Shown: in pieces, positions 9,501-18,467 of the stretch
How positions within the stretch are numbered: the first letter of the stretch is position 1
How the letters are laid out: every line of letters starts with the position of its first letter
Assembly: GCF_030409875.1 (NCBI RefSeq)
Contig: NZ_JAUFQR010000003.1
Location: 744,001 to 808,000, forward strand
DNA: 64,000 nt
Source: Chryseobacterium tructae
GTDB taxonomy: Bacteria > Bacteroidota > Bacteroidia > Flavobacteriales > Weeksellaceae
Direction of reading: 5' to 3'
Program-made: the position numbers and the translations under genes
Notes under the pieces: model-generated
What the model was told of the DNA's origin: nothing
What the model saw: the letters and a program-made list of their open reading frames with translations, nothing else
Database searches by the model: none

Positions 9501-11322
9501 AAACAGTTTGAAGCAACTTCTATTATCGCTCAGTCTTTTGCGGGAAAACAAGGATTTGAATACCTAAGCAAAGAGCTGGCAGAAGAAATGAAATCATTTG
9601 CATCAGGACATGGTATTTTTACAGAGACAGATTATATCAATGCTGCAGTGTATCTGAAGCAGGAAGATAAAGAGAACTTCCTGATCTCGGAAAAAGCAGG
9701 GGCTTTGTATGGTTTATTTTTAAAAGAACTTAAAGAAAAAGGCAAAGATCTGGAGTTTTTTGTTCAGATACAGGCTATGTATCAGTATCCTTCAGCATGT
9801 TATTATATTGCAGAAGGAGCATTAAAAGCTTTTGATCCGAATGCGGAGAAAAATATCTTAGATGAGGTTCTTGGATGTATTATTACCCAGAAATTTGATC
9901 CGAAAAATATCAGAAGTATTTCCTATGAAGCAGTCATTAAAGATTTAAAATCCCTTGAAAAAGATACAGAATACCATCTGAATTATTTTGACTTTACATC
10001 CAGATTAAGCCATTTCAATACAGTTACCGTTCCAAAATACAAAAGACTTCAGGAATTGAAATACAGTTGGGTGAATGAGAAGAAAAAAGCCTTGAAGCTA
10101 GATACTTTCCAGCCACAGATATTAAGCTCATTTGTCAGAAATAAACTGATCAATGATGTCTATTTTCCTTTGATTGGAGCCAACCTGGCAAAACAGCTAG
10201 GAACAGCAGGTTCAGATAAGAGAACAGACCGAATGGGAATGCTTCTTCTGGTATCACCTCCTGGATATGGTAAGACCACTTTGATGGAATACATGGCAGA
10301 ACGTATGGGATTAGTGTTTATGAAGATCAATGGCCCTTCATTAGGTTATGATATAGTTTCCACAGATCCGGCAGAAGCCAGAAATGCAGGCGCAAGACAG
10401 GAACTGGAGAAACTGAACATTGCTCTGGAAATGGGAGATAATGTGATGTTATATCTGGATGATATCCAGCACTGTAATCCAGAGTTTCTGCAAATTCATT
10501 TCCCTTGCCGATGGGCAGAGAAAAATTGAAGGAATTTACAATGGAGAAAGTAAAACGTATGACCTACGCTCGAAAAGATTCTGTCTGGTCATGGCAGGAA
10601 ATCCATATACCGAAAGTGGAGAGAAATTTAAAATTCCGGATATGCTGGCCAACCGTTCAGATACTTACAATTTAGGAGAAATATCAGGCTCAAAAACAAA
10701 CCTTTTTGATCTGAGTTTAATTGAAAACTCCCTGATGTCCAATGAATATCTGACCAGACTGACCTATCCAGGTATGGAGAATCTTTATGAGCTCTATGAT
10801 TGTGTTATAACAGATAATCCTGCAGACAATCTGAAAGGAAATTTCAGTTCCAATGAAATCTCAGATTTCAGATCTGTATTGAAAAATACCATTATGGTCA
10901 GAAATATGATTCTGAAAGTCAATAAAGAATATATTGCTTCGGCAGCAATGTCCGATGACTACAGAAATGAGCCTCCGTTTAAGCTTCAGGGATCCTATCG
11001 TAATATGAATAAGCTGATTACTCAGATTCAGCCTATTTTAAAAGAAAATGAAGTCATTCAGATCGTATTGAATCATTATCAGAATGAATCTCAAACGTTA
11101 ACAACAGGCGCAGAAGCAAATATGTTGAAGCTGAAAGAACTGATAGGTGTTATCTCGAAAGAAGAAAAAGAGCGTTGGGAAGAGATCAAAAAGACTTTTG
11201 TTAAAAATAAAACCCTAAAAGGCTTAGGGGAAAACGATAGAATGTCTCAGATTGTTGCTTTACTTGCTCAATTCGGAGACGGGTTGGAAGGAATTAAAGA
11301 AGCTTTGAAAAAAGTAGAGTAG
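6522..11322 (+). pseudogene. Giant AAA ATPase ('DNA repair ATPase', DUF3686-like), one frameshift
   Basis: About 1600 residues if repaired. Residues 1-450 are mainly beta strands and may form a propeller-like sensor; about 460-1000 is helical and coiled; the C-terminal part is an AAA+ domain with Walker A (SPPGYGKTT, near residue 1250) and Walker B (VMLYLDDIQ, near 1310). Frame is lost at PEFLQ and resumes as KFISLADGQRKIEGI in the frame that ends at 11322. Two As are missing (or one base is extra) at the AAA run 10492-10494. The downstream part carries the sensor-1-like LVMAGNPYTESGEKF. Databases call such proteins DNA repair ATPases, but the PspA-flotillin context suggests membrane stress work. 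Confidence 0.8.
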
Positions 11323-11353
11323 TCCTCCAGATCTCCTAAATCTAAAAATAGTC

Positions 11354-11382
11354 GGCTGTTTCTTTGAAGCAGCCATTTTTTT
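11354..11382 (+). terminator. Rho-independent terminator of the PspA-flotillin-ATPase operon
   Basis: GGCTGTTTC/GAAGCAGCC hairpin followed by a T run, 31 bases after the ATPase stop codon. Confidence 0.75.
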
Positions 11383-11459
11383 ATACTCTCGCAGATCATG
11401 GAGATTACGCAGATTTTACATGAACATCTGCTTAATCAGCGAGAGGAAAAAATAATTTT

Positions 11460-11750
11460 GTTGGAAATCGCAAGGGCGCAATTTTTTAAAATAATATGCT
11501 GTTTTAAGGCGCAAGAAAATCAAAGATTTTAGCAAATGTGTATTTTTAGGAATAATATCTATGTGACTATGTGGTTTAATTTTTTCACCACATAGATTCA
11601 TAGGCTTATAGGTTAACGTATAACCATTTTATTCGTGAATTCGTGGCTATATAAACATAAGTTTAGCGGTATTCAATTTTATCGAAGATAAAGTCTTTGC
11701 GCCCTAAAACAATATGCAGGTAAATCTTTTGCGCCTTAGCGTTTCCCAAC
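11460..11750. repeat. Pair of dispersed intergenic repeats with GGCGCAA ends
   Basis: In the 540-base gene-free stretch 11323-11864, two units of about 75 bases (11460-11532 and 11674-11750) carry the words GGCGCAA or TTGCGCC and GCGTTT near their ends. Inverted, similar copies occur at 27578-27650 and 27691-27768. Between the two units lies a CTATGTGGT/ACCACATAG palindrome (about 11569-11606), related to one at 24272-24300. Confidence 0.6.
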
Positions 11751-11864
11751 AAAAAACTTCATTCCAAAAATAGTAGAAAATCTGTACCCACAATATTCCA
11801 TACTTCTGTATCTGTATCCAAACTCAAAGACTCCATAATTTTGTTGTATTAAAAAAGAAATACT

Positions 11865-12230
11865 ATGGAAACCAACGTTCAATATCAGGAACAGCTTCAA
11901 TATGCAGAAGTTTATATTTCAGACATGTTGGTGCTAAAAAATATATTTCTGCAGGCAAAGAATACCGGAAAAATAAATTCAGAATTTGGAATTCCCTTCC
12001 TTCTGGCTAAAAAGAAAGATGAGGTGATTGCATTTGCTAGTCTGGTCATCAACGAAAAAGGCGGAATTGCTTTTAAGGTTTATGATAAATCAGGAATCCA
12101 GGGTTCAGAAGAAAAGAACTTTATCTTACGAGCGGAGAGCTATTTTAAAAAGAATAATACTCCTAATTTCCGTAATCCTGAGCAGCTGAAAAACAGTATT
12201 TATAGGATGGTAAGCTGGTTAAATCAATAA
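11865..12230 (+). CDS. Hypothetical protein, 121 residues
   Basis: I do not recognise this family. The protein is soluble, mixed alpha/beta, with no signal peptide or membrane helix. A central section (EVIAFASLVINEKGGIAFKV) looks like two strands and the C-terminal half is helical and ends in a Trp. A TAATTTTG box at 11836-11843 fits a Bacteroidota -7 element 21 bases before the ATG. It stands alone between the repeat-rich spacer and the MocR-type gene on the same strand, with a 43-base gap after it. Confidence 0.7.
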   Translation: METNVQYQEQLQYAEVYISDMLVLKNIFLQAKNTGKINSEFGIPFLLAKKKDEVIAFASLVINEKGGIAFKVYDKSGIQGSEEKNFILRAESYFKKNNTPNFRNPEQLKNSIYRMVSWLNQ

Positions 12231-12273
12231 TCAGAAAGTGATAAAGTTGTACATTTACTTAAAACTGTGATCA

Positions 12274-13688
12274 ATGCCTAAAGATGTTCTTTATCTTAAA
12301 ATAGCTAATGCTGTCACTGAGCAGATCAAAAGTGATACCCTGCAGTTTGGAGACAGATTGCCCTCTCTGAGAAGTGCTCAAAGCTATATAATGTTAGCTT
12401 AAATACTGTAAAACAAGCTTATATGGAGCTTGAAAGCCGCTCGCTTGTAGAATCACGCCCGAAATATGGATATTATGTGAGCCAGACCTCTCAAAGAAAG
12501 CTGGCGCTACCTTCTGTGGCTAAAATGAAAGTTTCGGAAGAAAAAAACAGCCCGGAAGATCTTATCGGAAAAGTGTTTGGTGCCATTGGAGGAACAGATA
12601 TGACGCAGTTTGCGCTGGGAATTCCTGGAAAAAGCCTTCTTCCCGTTGCCAAAATGAAGAAGTGCATGATTGATGTAATGAAGCGGAAGAATGATAGTGG
12701 AACCAATTATGAGCCGGTGCAGGGAAATGTAGGACTCAGAAGGGAAATTGCCAAATGGTCTATTGTGATGGAAGGAAGGATTACTGAAGATGATCTGGTT
12801 ATCACTTCCGGTGCTATGAATGGGGTTTACAATTGCCTGATGGCTGTTACCCAGCCGGGAGATTATGTAGCGGTAGAAAGTCCTGTTTATTTTGGGATTC
12901 TTCAGGCTATCCAGCTACTGGGATTGAAGGCTGTGGAAATTCCTACCCATCCTATTACCGGAGTAGATCTGGATGCTTTAAAAAAGGTAATGCCGAAACT
13001 TTCAGCTTGTTGTTTTGTAGTGAATTACAATAATCCTTTAGGCTTTCAGATGCCGGATGACAATAAGAAAGAACTGGTAAGAATGCTTACTGAGCATAAT
13101 GTTCCTTTGGTGGAAGATGACGTCTATGGAAATATTTATTTCGGAGCAGGGAGGCCAAAACCATGTAAGTTTTATGATGAAGCAGGCATTGTAATGTGGG
13201 TGGGTTCAGTATCTAAAACCTTAGCTCCGGGATATCGGGTAGGTTGGGTAGCTCCGGGAAAATTTAAAGAAAAGATTATCAGACAAAAATTGGTACAGAC
13301 CGTTTCGGGGCCGTCTTTATTTTCGGATGTCATTGCGGATTTCCTTGAACATGGCCGTTATGATCATCACCTAAGAATGTTCAGGAAGAAATTGTATGCC
13401 AATTATTTGCAGATTCAAAAGTCGGTGACACAGTATTTTCCGGATAATACCAAGATTTCAGAACCAAAGGGAGGATTTATGTTGTGGCTGGAACTGGATA
13501 AAAGAATATGTACAGAAGATTTATATGATGAAGCAGTAAGCCAGAAAGTAAACTTTGCTCCGGGAAGAATGTTTTCACAATACAATCAGTATCAAAACTG
13601 TATGCGATTAAACTATGCCTTAGAATGGACAGACCGTGTAGAAAGCGATCTCGAAAAACTGGGGAAAATGATAAAAAACAGAATATAA
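12274..13688 (+). pseudogene. MocR-type GntR/aminotransferase regulator, one frameshift
   Basis: Begins at ATG 12274 with a GntR winged helix (KIANAVTEQIKSDTLQFG, RLPSLRSAQ). The frame breaks at the AAA run 12380-12382 and continues in the frame of 12423-13688 as KLYNVSLNTVKQAYMELE. One added A gives 471 residues, the usual MocR size. The C-terminal part is a fold-type I PLP domain with the cofactor lysine in GSVSKTLAPGYRVGW and a NYNNPLGFQMP motif. MocR proteins use PLP sensing to control amino-acid or vitamin B6 genes. The GNAT gene 12 bases downstream may be a target or operon partner. Confidence 0.85.
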
Positions 13689-13700
13689 TAAACTTAAGCG

Positions 13701-14186
13701 ATGAATGATAATAATAATGAAGTAAAAATTATAGCTTACGAACCGCAATATAAAGAAGCTTTTAAAGCCTTAAATGAAGAATGGATCAAAACCTTCTTTG
13801 TTATGGAAGCCAGTGACTATAAACTGTTGGATAATCCTGAAGAATATATCTTAGATAAAGGTGGATATATTGCTTTTGCTTTGTTGAATGGTGAAGCAGT
13901 AGGAACGTGTGCCCTGGTAAAAGCTCAGGAAGATCCTCTTGCATTTGAACTGTCAAAAATGGCAGTTAGCCCTAAAGCACAAGGTAAAAAGATAGGTTAT
14001 CTGCTGGGAAATGCCCTTGTTGAAAAAGCCAGAGCGTTAAAAGCAGAAAAAATCTTTCTGGAAACCAACTCTATGCTGGTTCCTGCCATCAAGTTATATG
14101 AAAAGCTAGGATTTAAGCATACTGAAATTACCAATCCGGGGTACGATCGTGTAGATGTACAAATGGAATTGGATTTTAAATCTTAG
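13701..14186 (+). CDS. GNAT-family N-acetyltransferase
   Basis: 161 residues with the GNAT order: N-terminal substrate helices, a strand with AVGTCALVKA, the FELSKMAVSPKAQGKKIG beta4-motif A region (acetyl-CoA pyrophosphate binding, here Q-G-K-K-I-G), and the C-terminal KLYEKLGFKHTE hallmark. The acceptor substrate cannot be predicted. It follows the MocR regulator after 12 bases and is probably co-transcribed with it; its 3' end meets the convergent phosphodiesterase gene through a shared terminator. Confidence 0.88.
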   Translation: MNDNNNEVKIIAYEPQYKEAFKALNEEWIKTFFVMEASDYKLLDNPEEYILDKGGYIAFALLNGEAVGTCALVKAQEDPLAFELSKMAVSPKAQGKKIGYLLGNALVEKARALKAEKIFLETNSMLVPAIKLYEKLGFKHTEITNPGYDRVDVQMELDFKS

Positions 14187-14195
14187 GTAAAAAAA

Positions 14196-14233
14196 ATATT
14201 GGAACTCGGATGCTTATATCCTTGTTCCAATAT
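14196..14233. terminator. Terminator-like hairpin between convergent genes
   Basis: ATATTGGAAC and GTTCCAATAT form a perfect 10-bp stem, with A- or T-rich flanks, between the GNAT gene (plus) and the phosphodiesterase gene (minus). Confidence 0.65.
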
Positions 14234-14262
14234 CAAAATTTAAATCTAATTGTTTTACTGTT

Positions 14263-16116
14263 TTATTTCTTGATAAAAGCCTTCGTCATAGACTTTTTAC
14301 TTCCATTAATCTTAATGAAATACATTCCGGATGGAAGCCCTTCAATATTGATTTTTTCATCATAATTTCCATTAGAGGACTTAAAGCTTTTTGTGGAAAT
14401 AAGTGATCCTTTAGTATCAATGATTTCAGCTCTGACTTCCTTATCACCTGACTGATAACTGATCGTAATTTGAGTAGATGCAGGATTAGGATATATAGCA
14501 AAATGAACTGTTGCTCCTTTTACTTCTTGGGTAGCCAAAGTTTCTTTTGAACAGACAGGAATTCTGTTGATGCCATCAATTCCCCATGAAGACTGTACCG
14601 GAATACAAAGCCAGTTCAAAACGGTTGGGAAATGGTCTGTTTCCCTTGTTGTTGAGGAATAATCATAGATTTTAAAAGTATTGGAAGCATTAACAGTATA
14701 AGTTGGAGATCCTGTGATGCTCATATGATTCGCGTTAGGACTGGAATCGGTTAAAGTACTTCCTGAAGACTCATTACATTTCCAGTTCGTCAATAACTGA
14801 GAATAATAAGGATGTGAAGCTGTAATATCCTGATTGGCCCAATTGGCAATAACGTCATTCGGAAGAGCAGATTTCCAGATTCTTACATCTTTGTAAGACG
14901 CGGCAAGATTAACTCCGTACGTATTGGTGCCATCCTGATTTAATGTCAAAGGAAGTATAGAATCTATATTTCCGATCGTATTCATTTTAGCAAAAGTTAC
15001 CGGAACACCGTCTTCATATAAGGTTACCAGGCCATCTCTGTCAAAACTTGCTGCGATGTGTTTCCATTTATTGGTTTCTACTTTTCCGCCTACAAGATCA
15101 ATTCGGTTAGTACCATCTGCAATATTCATTTTAAAGGTCTGTCCGGAGTAGCCAGAGAAGATGATCCCTTTGTTCTTTCCATTCGCCCAGTTTTTATTCC
15201 CAAGAAATACAGGATCACTGGTATAGGCTGCATTTGGTTTTACCCAAAATTCAATGGTAAAATCCTGATTCGCTCCAAAATTAAAAGGCGTTTGGTTGGT
15301 GGGTTTTGCGTAAGCTCCTGAAGGAAGATTAAGCTGATTAAACGTTTTATTGGACTCCAGAACAGTTTTACTGATTTGTTGAGGGGTAAATCCTGGATTT
15401 GAATAAATAGTAAAAATATTTCGTTCAGAAAGGCTTCCACCGCCGTGAGAAGAATCTGTTGCACCATGATCTGTTGTTAAAACAACCATCCAATCCTCAT
15501 TATTGTAGGTGGATCTGCTTTTCATGGCATTTACAATTTCTCCAATATAGGCATCTGTAGTCTGAATAGAAGAAACATATTGTGGAACGGCAGAAGAAAA
15601 TCCATAAGAATGCCCTGCGTGGTCTACATCATCAAAGTCTACGAAAAGAATATCAGGATTGTCATTCTGTAAAGCACTTACGGCTGCATTTTTCACGGCA
15701 AGATCAGTTCCTAAATTAGATTTTACATCTGCATTCTGAACAATTTTGTCGTTGATGGGTGCCCAATTGGCAAGAGAGATTGTTCTCAGAGTAGGATTAT
15801 AAGTTTCTGCTCTTGAAATAAAATCAGGATAATTGATGTAATTAGGACTGGTAAAATTATTGTCCTGTACATTATGTTTCGTATGCCATACACCGGTAAG
15901 CATCGTGCTCCAACCGTTTCCACTCCAGGTTGTGGCAGCACATAAACCATCAAGAGAATAAATGGATTGGCTGATGAGGTTCTGGATGTTGGGGGTATTG
16001 GTAGACATCATCACATCTGCACGGCATCCGTCGATACCGATAAAAAGGACTTTTTTAGTTTGAGCTCCAAGGAAACAGCTCATTACAACAGCCATTGAAA
16101 ATAGTTTTGTTTTCAT
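14263..16116 (-). CDS. Secreted alkaline-phosphatase-family phosphodiesterase with LamG and T9SS sorting domains
   Basis: 617 residues. An N-terminal signal peptide precedes a nucleotide pyrophosphatase/phosphodiesterase domain with metal ligands in LFIGIDGCRAD, FDDVDHAGHSYG and TTDHGATDSSHGG. The likely nucleophile is a Thr in the AATTWSGNGWSTM stretch. A LamG-like beta sandwich follows at about 270-430, then a C-terminal type IX secretion domain (NPASTQITISY to the final KAFIKK). It is therefore exported and probably kept at the surface. It lies next to phosphonate-type genes on the same strand and carries two copies of their operator in its promoter, so cleavage of a phospho- or phosphonoester outside the cell is plausible. 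Confidence 0.85.
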   Translation of the reverse strand: MKTKLFSMAVVMSCFLGAQTKKVLFIGIDGCRADVMMSTNTPNIQNLISQSIYSLDGLCAATTWSGNGWSTMLTGVWHTKHNVQDNNFTSPNYINYPDFISRAETYNPTLRTISLANWAPINDKIVQNADVKSNLGTDLAVKNAAVSALQNDNPDILFVDFDDVDHAGHSYGFSSAVPQYVSSIQTTDAYIGEIVNAMKSRSTYNNEDWMVVLTTDHGATDSSHGGGSLSERNIFTIYSNPGFTPQQISKTVLESNKTFNQLNLPSGAYAKPTNQTPFNFGANQDFTIEFWVKPNAAYTSDPVFLGNKNWANGKNKGIIFSGYSGQTFKMNIADGTNRIDLVGGKVETNKWKHIAASFDRDGLVTLYEDGVPVTFAKMNTIGNIDSILPLTLNQDGTNTYGVNLAASYKDVRIWKSALPNDVIANWANQDITASHPYYSQLLTNWKCNESSGSTLTDSSPNANHMSITGSPTYTVNASNTFKIYDYSSTTRETDHFPTVLNWLCIPVQSSWGIDGINRIPVCSKETLATQEVKGATVHFAIYPNPASTQITISYQSGDKEVRAEIIDTKGSLISTKSFKSSNGNYDEKINIEGLPSGMYFIKINGSKKSMTKAFIKK

Positions 16117-16141
16117 GGGATAAAGGGTTTTGAATCGTAAA

Positions 16142-16160
16142 AGTTTACAAATAGTAATTT
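16142..16160. promoter_or_regulatory. Operator copy 1 upstream of phosphodiesterase gene
   Basis: AGTTTACAAATAGTAATTT, one perfect half-site (AGTTTAC) and one partial, 26 bases before the start codon and overlapping the TACTATTTG promoter-like sequence. It matches the full palindrome at 22885-22903. Confidence 0.5.
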
Positions 16161-16182
16161 ATTTTTTAATAATTGTAAAATT

Positions 16183-16201
16183 AGTTTACTATTTGTAAAT
16201 A
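16183..16201. promoter_or_regulatory. Operator copy 2 upstream of phosphodiesterase gene
   Basis: AGTTTACTATTTGTAAATA, the reverse-orientation form of the palindrome at 22885-22903 with two changes. Its centre lies 41 bases from copy 1, about four helical turns. Confidence 0.5.
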
Positions 16202-16420
16202 TATATGAACTGAAAATTAATTATTTGATAATTAAAAAGACCTTTGAAAATTGAATTGTGTATAACTTGGATTGTGTTGTAACTATAAGTTTATTAATAC
16301 TTTAACGCTTAAGTTGTTTTTAAGTGAAATACATTGTGTATAGAAACATACTTAAGGAGAGTGAAAATTTTGAATGTTGACAAATACTCAATTTTATTCT
16401 AAACTTATAGATGAATTTTA

Positions 16421-16559
16421 GAGGTGAGATTCTTCGCTTCATTTCATTCAGCTCAGAATGACAGTAGGTCAACTGTAATGTTGGGCAAGACCAACAGTCG
16501 ATAGAGTAATAATTTCTTTCCTTCGGAGGGGTGTCAAATCTATGATTTGACGGGGTGGT
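16421..16559. repeat. Intergenic repeat-like sequence with GTCAAATC palindrome
   Basis: In the 500-base gene-free stretch 16117-16625, after the operators, lies text typical of flavobacterial dispersed repeats: CTTCGGAGGGGTG, then GTCAAATC-TAT-GATTTGAC (perfect palindrome, 16533-16551) and CGGGGTGGTT. A TTCATTCAGCTCAGAATGAC stretch precedes it. No second copy is present in this window. Confidence 0.4.
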
Positions 16560-16569
16560 TTTAAAAAAA

Positions 16570-16599
16570 CACAAATGTCTTTAACAAAAAACATTTGTG
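16570..16599 (-). terminator. Rho-independent terminator of the phosphonatase operon
   Basis: CACAAATGT and ACATTTGTG form a hairpin followed on the minus strand by a run of seven Ts, 27 bases after the phosphonatase-like stop codon. Confidence 0.75.
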
Positions 16600-16625
16600 C
16601 CATAAGTATTTAAAAAAAGAAGTAT

Positions 16626-17294
16626 CTAAAGAATAGTCTCAGCTTCAGAAATCGTATTGAAAATATAATCAGGTTCAGCTTTTTCCAATTCTGATCTGTT
16701 CTGAGCTCCCGAAAGTACAGCAATCGTCAATCCACATCCTGCATTTTTCCCTTCTTCAATATCAATCACAGAATCTCCGGCTTTTAAAACCTTTTCGGGT
16801 TCCTGAATACCGAACTTTTTCATAGCCAGATTAATCATTTCCGGGCTTGGTCTGCTTTCTGAAACATCATCAGCCGTAATTAAAGCATCAAAATGTACAT
16901 TTTCTTTCCATTGTAATTTATCCAAAAGCTGTTGGGCAATCTCAGAAGTATATCCTGTGTTCAGAACCACTTTTTTATGCTGAGCTTTCATTTTAAGGAG
17001 AAAAGCTTCCGTTCCGTTGATGGGTTTTACCTCAAGATTCCGATAGGCTTCCTTTAATTTTCCGGAGAAATTTTCAAAAATAGGGACAGCATCTGTTTCA
17101 TTCCCATTGATTTCCTTTAATAAACTGGTGATGGCTTCCAGTTTTTCCATTCCGGCACAAGTGATAAGTACCTGTTCTAAAGTAACTTCATAACCATATT
17201 CATTAACGGCTTCTGTTACCGTTTTGTACACTACATTATCTTCATCCACTGTAGTTCCGGCCATATCCAGAACCAATAATTCTATATTTTTCAT
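16626..17294 (-). CDS. Phosphonatase-like HAD hydrolase (TIGR03351-type)
   Basis: 222 residues. HAD motif I is DMAGTTVD with nucleophile Asp10, close to the DWAGTTVD of phosphonoacetaldehyde hydrolase PhnX. In the cap region, CAGMEKLEAI places Lys51 where PhnX has its Schiff-base lysine, by eye alignment. Motif III/IV is KAGDSVIDIEEGKNAG. It should cleave a C-P bond in a phosphono-aldehyde, giving phosphate. It is the last gene of a minus-strand operon and 7 bases after a FAD oxidoreductase of the family repeatedly found with it, which would supply the aldehyde. Confidence 0.85.
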   Translation of the reverse strand: MKNIELLVLDMAGTTVDEDNVVYKTVTEAVNEYGYEVTLEQVLITCAGMEKLEAITSLLKEINGNETDAVPIFENFSGKLKEAYRNLEVKPINGTEAFLLKMKAQHKKVVLNTGYTSEIAQQLLDKLQWKENVHFDALITADDVSESRPSPEMINLAMKKFGIQEPEKVLKAGDSVIDIEEGKNAGCGLTIAVLSGAQNRSELEKAEPDYIFNTISEAETIL

Positions 17295-17301
17295 TTGAAA
17301 T

Positions 17302-18456
17302 TTATGTGTAAATTTTATCTATATTAAACTTAGAGAAGCCACCGCTTCCTGTCATTCCTTTTCCACCGATTCCTGTTACAATATGAATATTAGGAGTTGG
17401 ACTGTGTTCAAAAATATCCTTTGTTTTGCATTGGGAGTATACTCCAAACCATCTTCTCTGGATTTCATAAGTAGGAAGATCAATGATTTTCTTAGCCTCA
17501 TGAATCATGAATTCATCAATTTCCATATTCAAATCAAAACCAAGATCATCAGCATTTTTAGCATCAGCATATTCATGAGAGTCTCCTAAAATAATAGATC
17601 CGTCTAATGCCTGCTTGAACAGGATATGAATACCGTATTTTTTCTCAAATGAATTTTGATCTTCCAACGATTTGATTTTCTGGAAGGAGGCACATTCACT
17701 AAAAGACTCATACCTTCTGATGGAAAGCCCTGTCAGAATATTTCCCTGAAGAGAATAGATTCCCTGAGGCTTAGTTTGAAGCATTTGAAGCTTACTTACT
17801 TCCAAATCGCTTTCATTGAATACGTTAGGATATAATGTTTTGAATTCATGGCCGCCACAAATAATAATCTTTGAGGCTGTATATTCTTCTCCATTTGCAG
17901 TGATAGCAGTACATTTTTGATCATCTTCATGCGTTTCCACAACCGTCGTATTGTAAATGATCTGTAAGTCCATTTTTTCCTGTAGAAGCTTGTGTAGTTT
18001 TACGATCATATCTGCAGAATCTACAGAAAGCTCCTGTGGGAAGAATAATCCTCCTTTACAATAATCGGAACGAAGGCCGTCAAATTTCTTGATGCAGTCA
18101 CTTTTGGAGAATAAAACCGATTCATAATCATTATTTCTGTTGATTTCGTACAGCTCTTCAATAAGCTGAAGCTCCTCATCGTTGGAAGCGATGTATACAG
18201 ATCCGTTTTGTCTGATGGTAAGATCGGCTTGGGTATGAAGTTCATTATATATTGCGAGACTTTCTCTTCCAAAGTTTTGCCATTTAAGATCCATTCCAGA
18301 AGGGACTACCTGTCCGAAATTTCTTACTGTGGCACCCTGAGGCAGAGAATTTCTTTCCAGTAAAGCTACTTTAAGATTTTTCTTCAGAGCATGATAAGCA
18401 TGGAATGTTCCTAAAATCCCACCGCCCACAACGAGTAAATCAAATTTTGTTGTCAT
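17302..18456 (-). CDS. FAD-dependent oxidoreductase, aminophosphonate-associated (TIGR03364-type)
   Basis: 384 residues of the DAO (glycine/sarcosine oxidase-like) fold. The N-terminal Rossmann motif is VVGGGILGTFHAYHAL, with an ALLERN strand end for the ADP-ribose. A C-terminal GIGGKGMTGSGG loop contacts FAD. This subfamily is linked by gene context to phosphonatase-like hydrolases and is thought to deaminate oxidatively an aminophosphonate to an aldehyde. Here that hydrolase follows after 7 bases, and the transporter precedes by 11. The precise substrate (2-aminoethylphosphonate, an N-methyl or hydroxy form) is open. Confidence 0.85.
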   Translation of the reverse strand: MTTKFDLLVVGGGILGTFHAYHALKKNLKVALLERNSLPQGATVRNFGQVVPSGMDLKWQNFGRESLAIYNELHTQADLTIRQNGSVYIASNDEELQLIEELYEINRNNDYESVLFSKSDCIKKFDGLRSDYCKGGLFFPQELSVDSADMIVKLHKLLQEKMDLQIIYNTTVVETHEDDQKCTAITANGEEYTASKIIICGGHEFKTLYPNVFNESDLEVSKLQMLQTKPQGIYSLQGNILTGLSIRRYESFSECASFQKIKSLEDQNSFEKKYGIHILFKQALDGSIILGDSHEYADAKNADDLGFDLNMEIDEFMIHEAKKIIDLPTYEIQRRWFGVYSQCKTKDIFEHSPTPNIHIVTGIGGKGMTGSGGFSKFNIDKIYT

Positions 18457-18467
18457 TGTACTATAAT

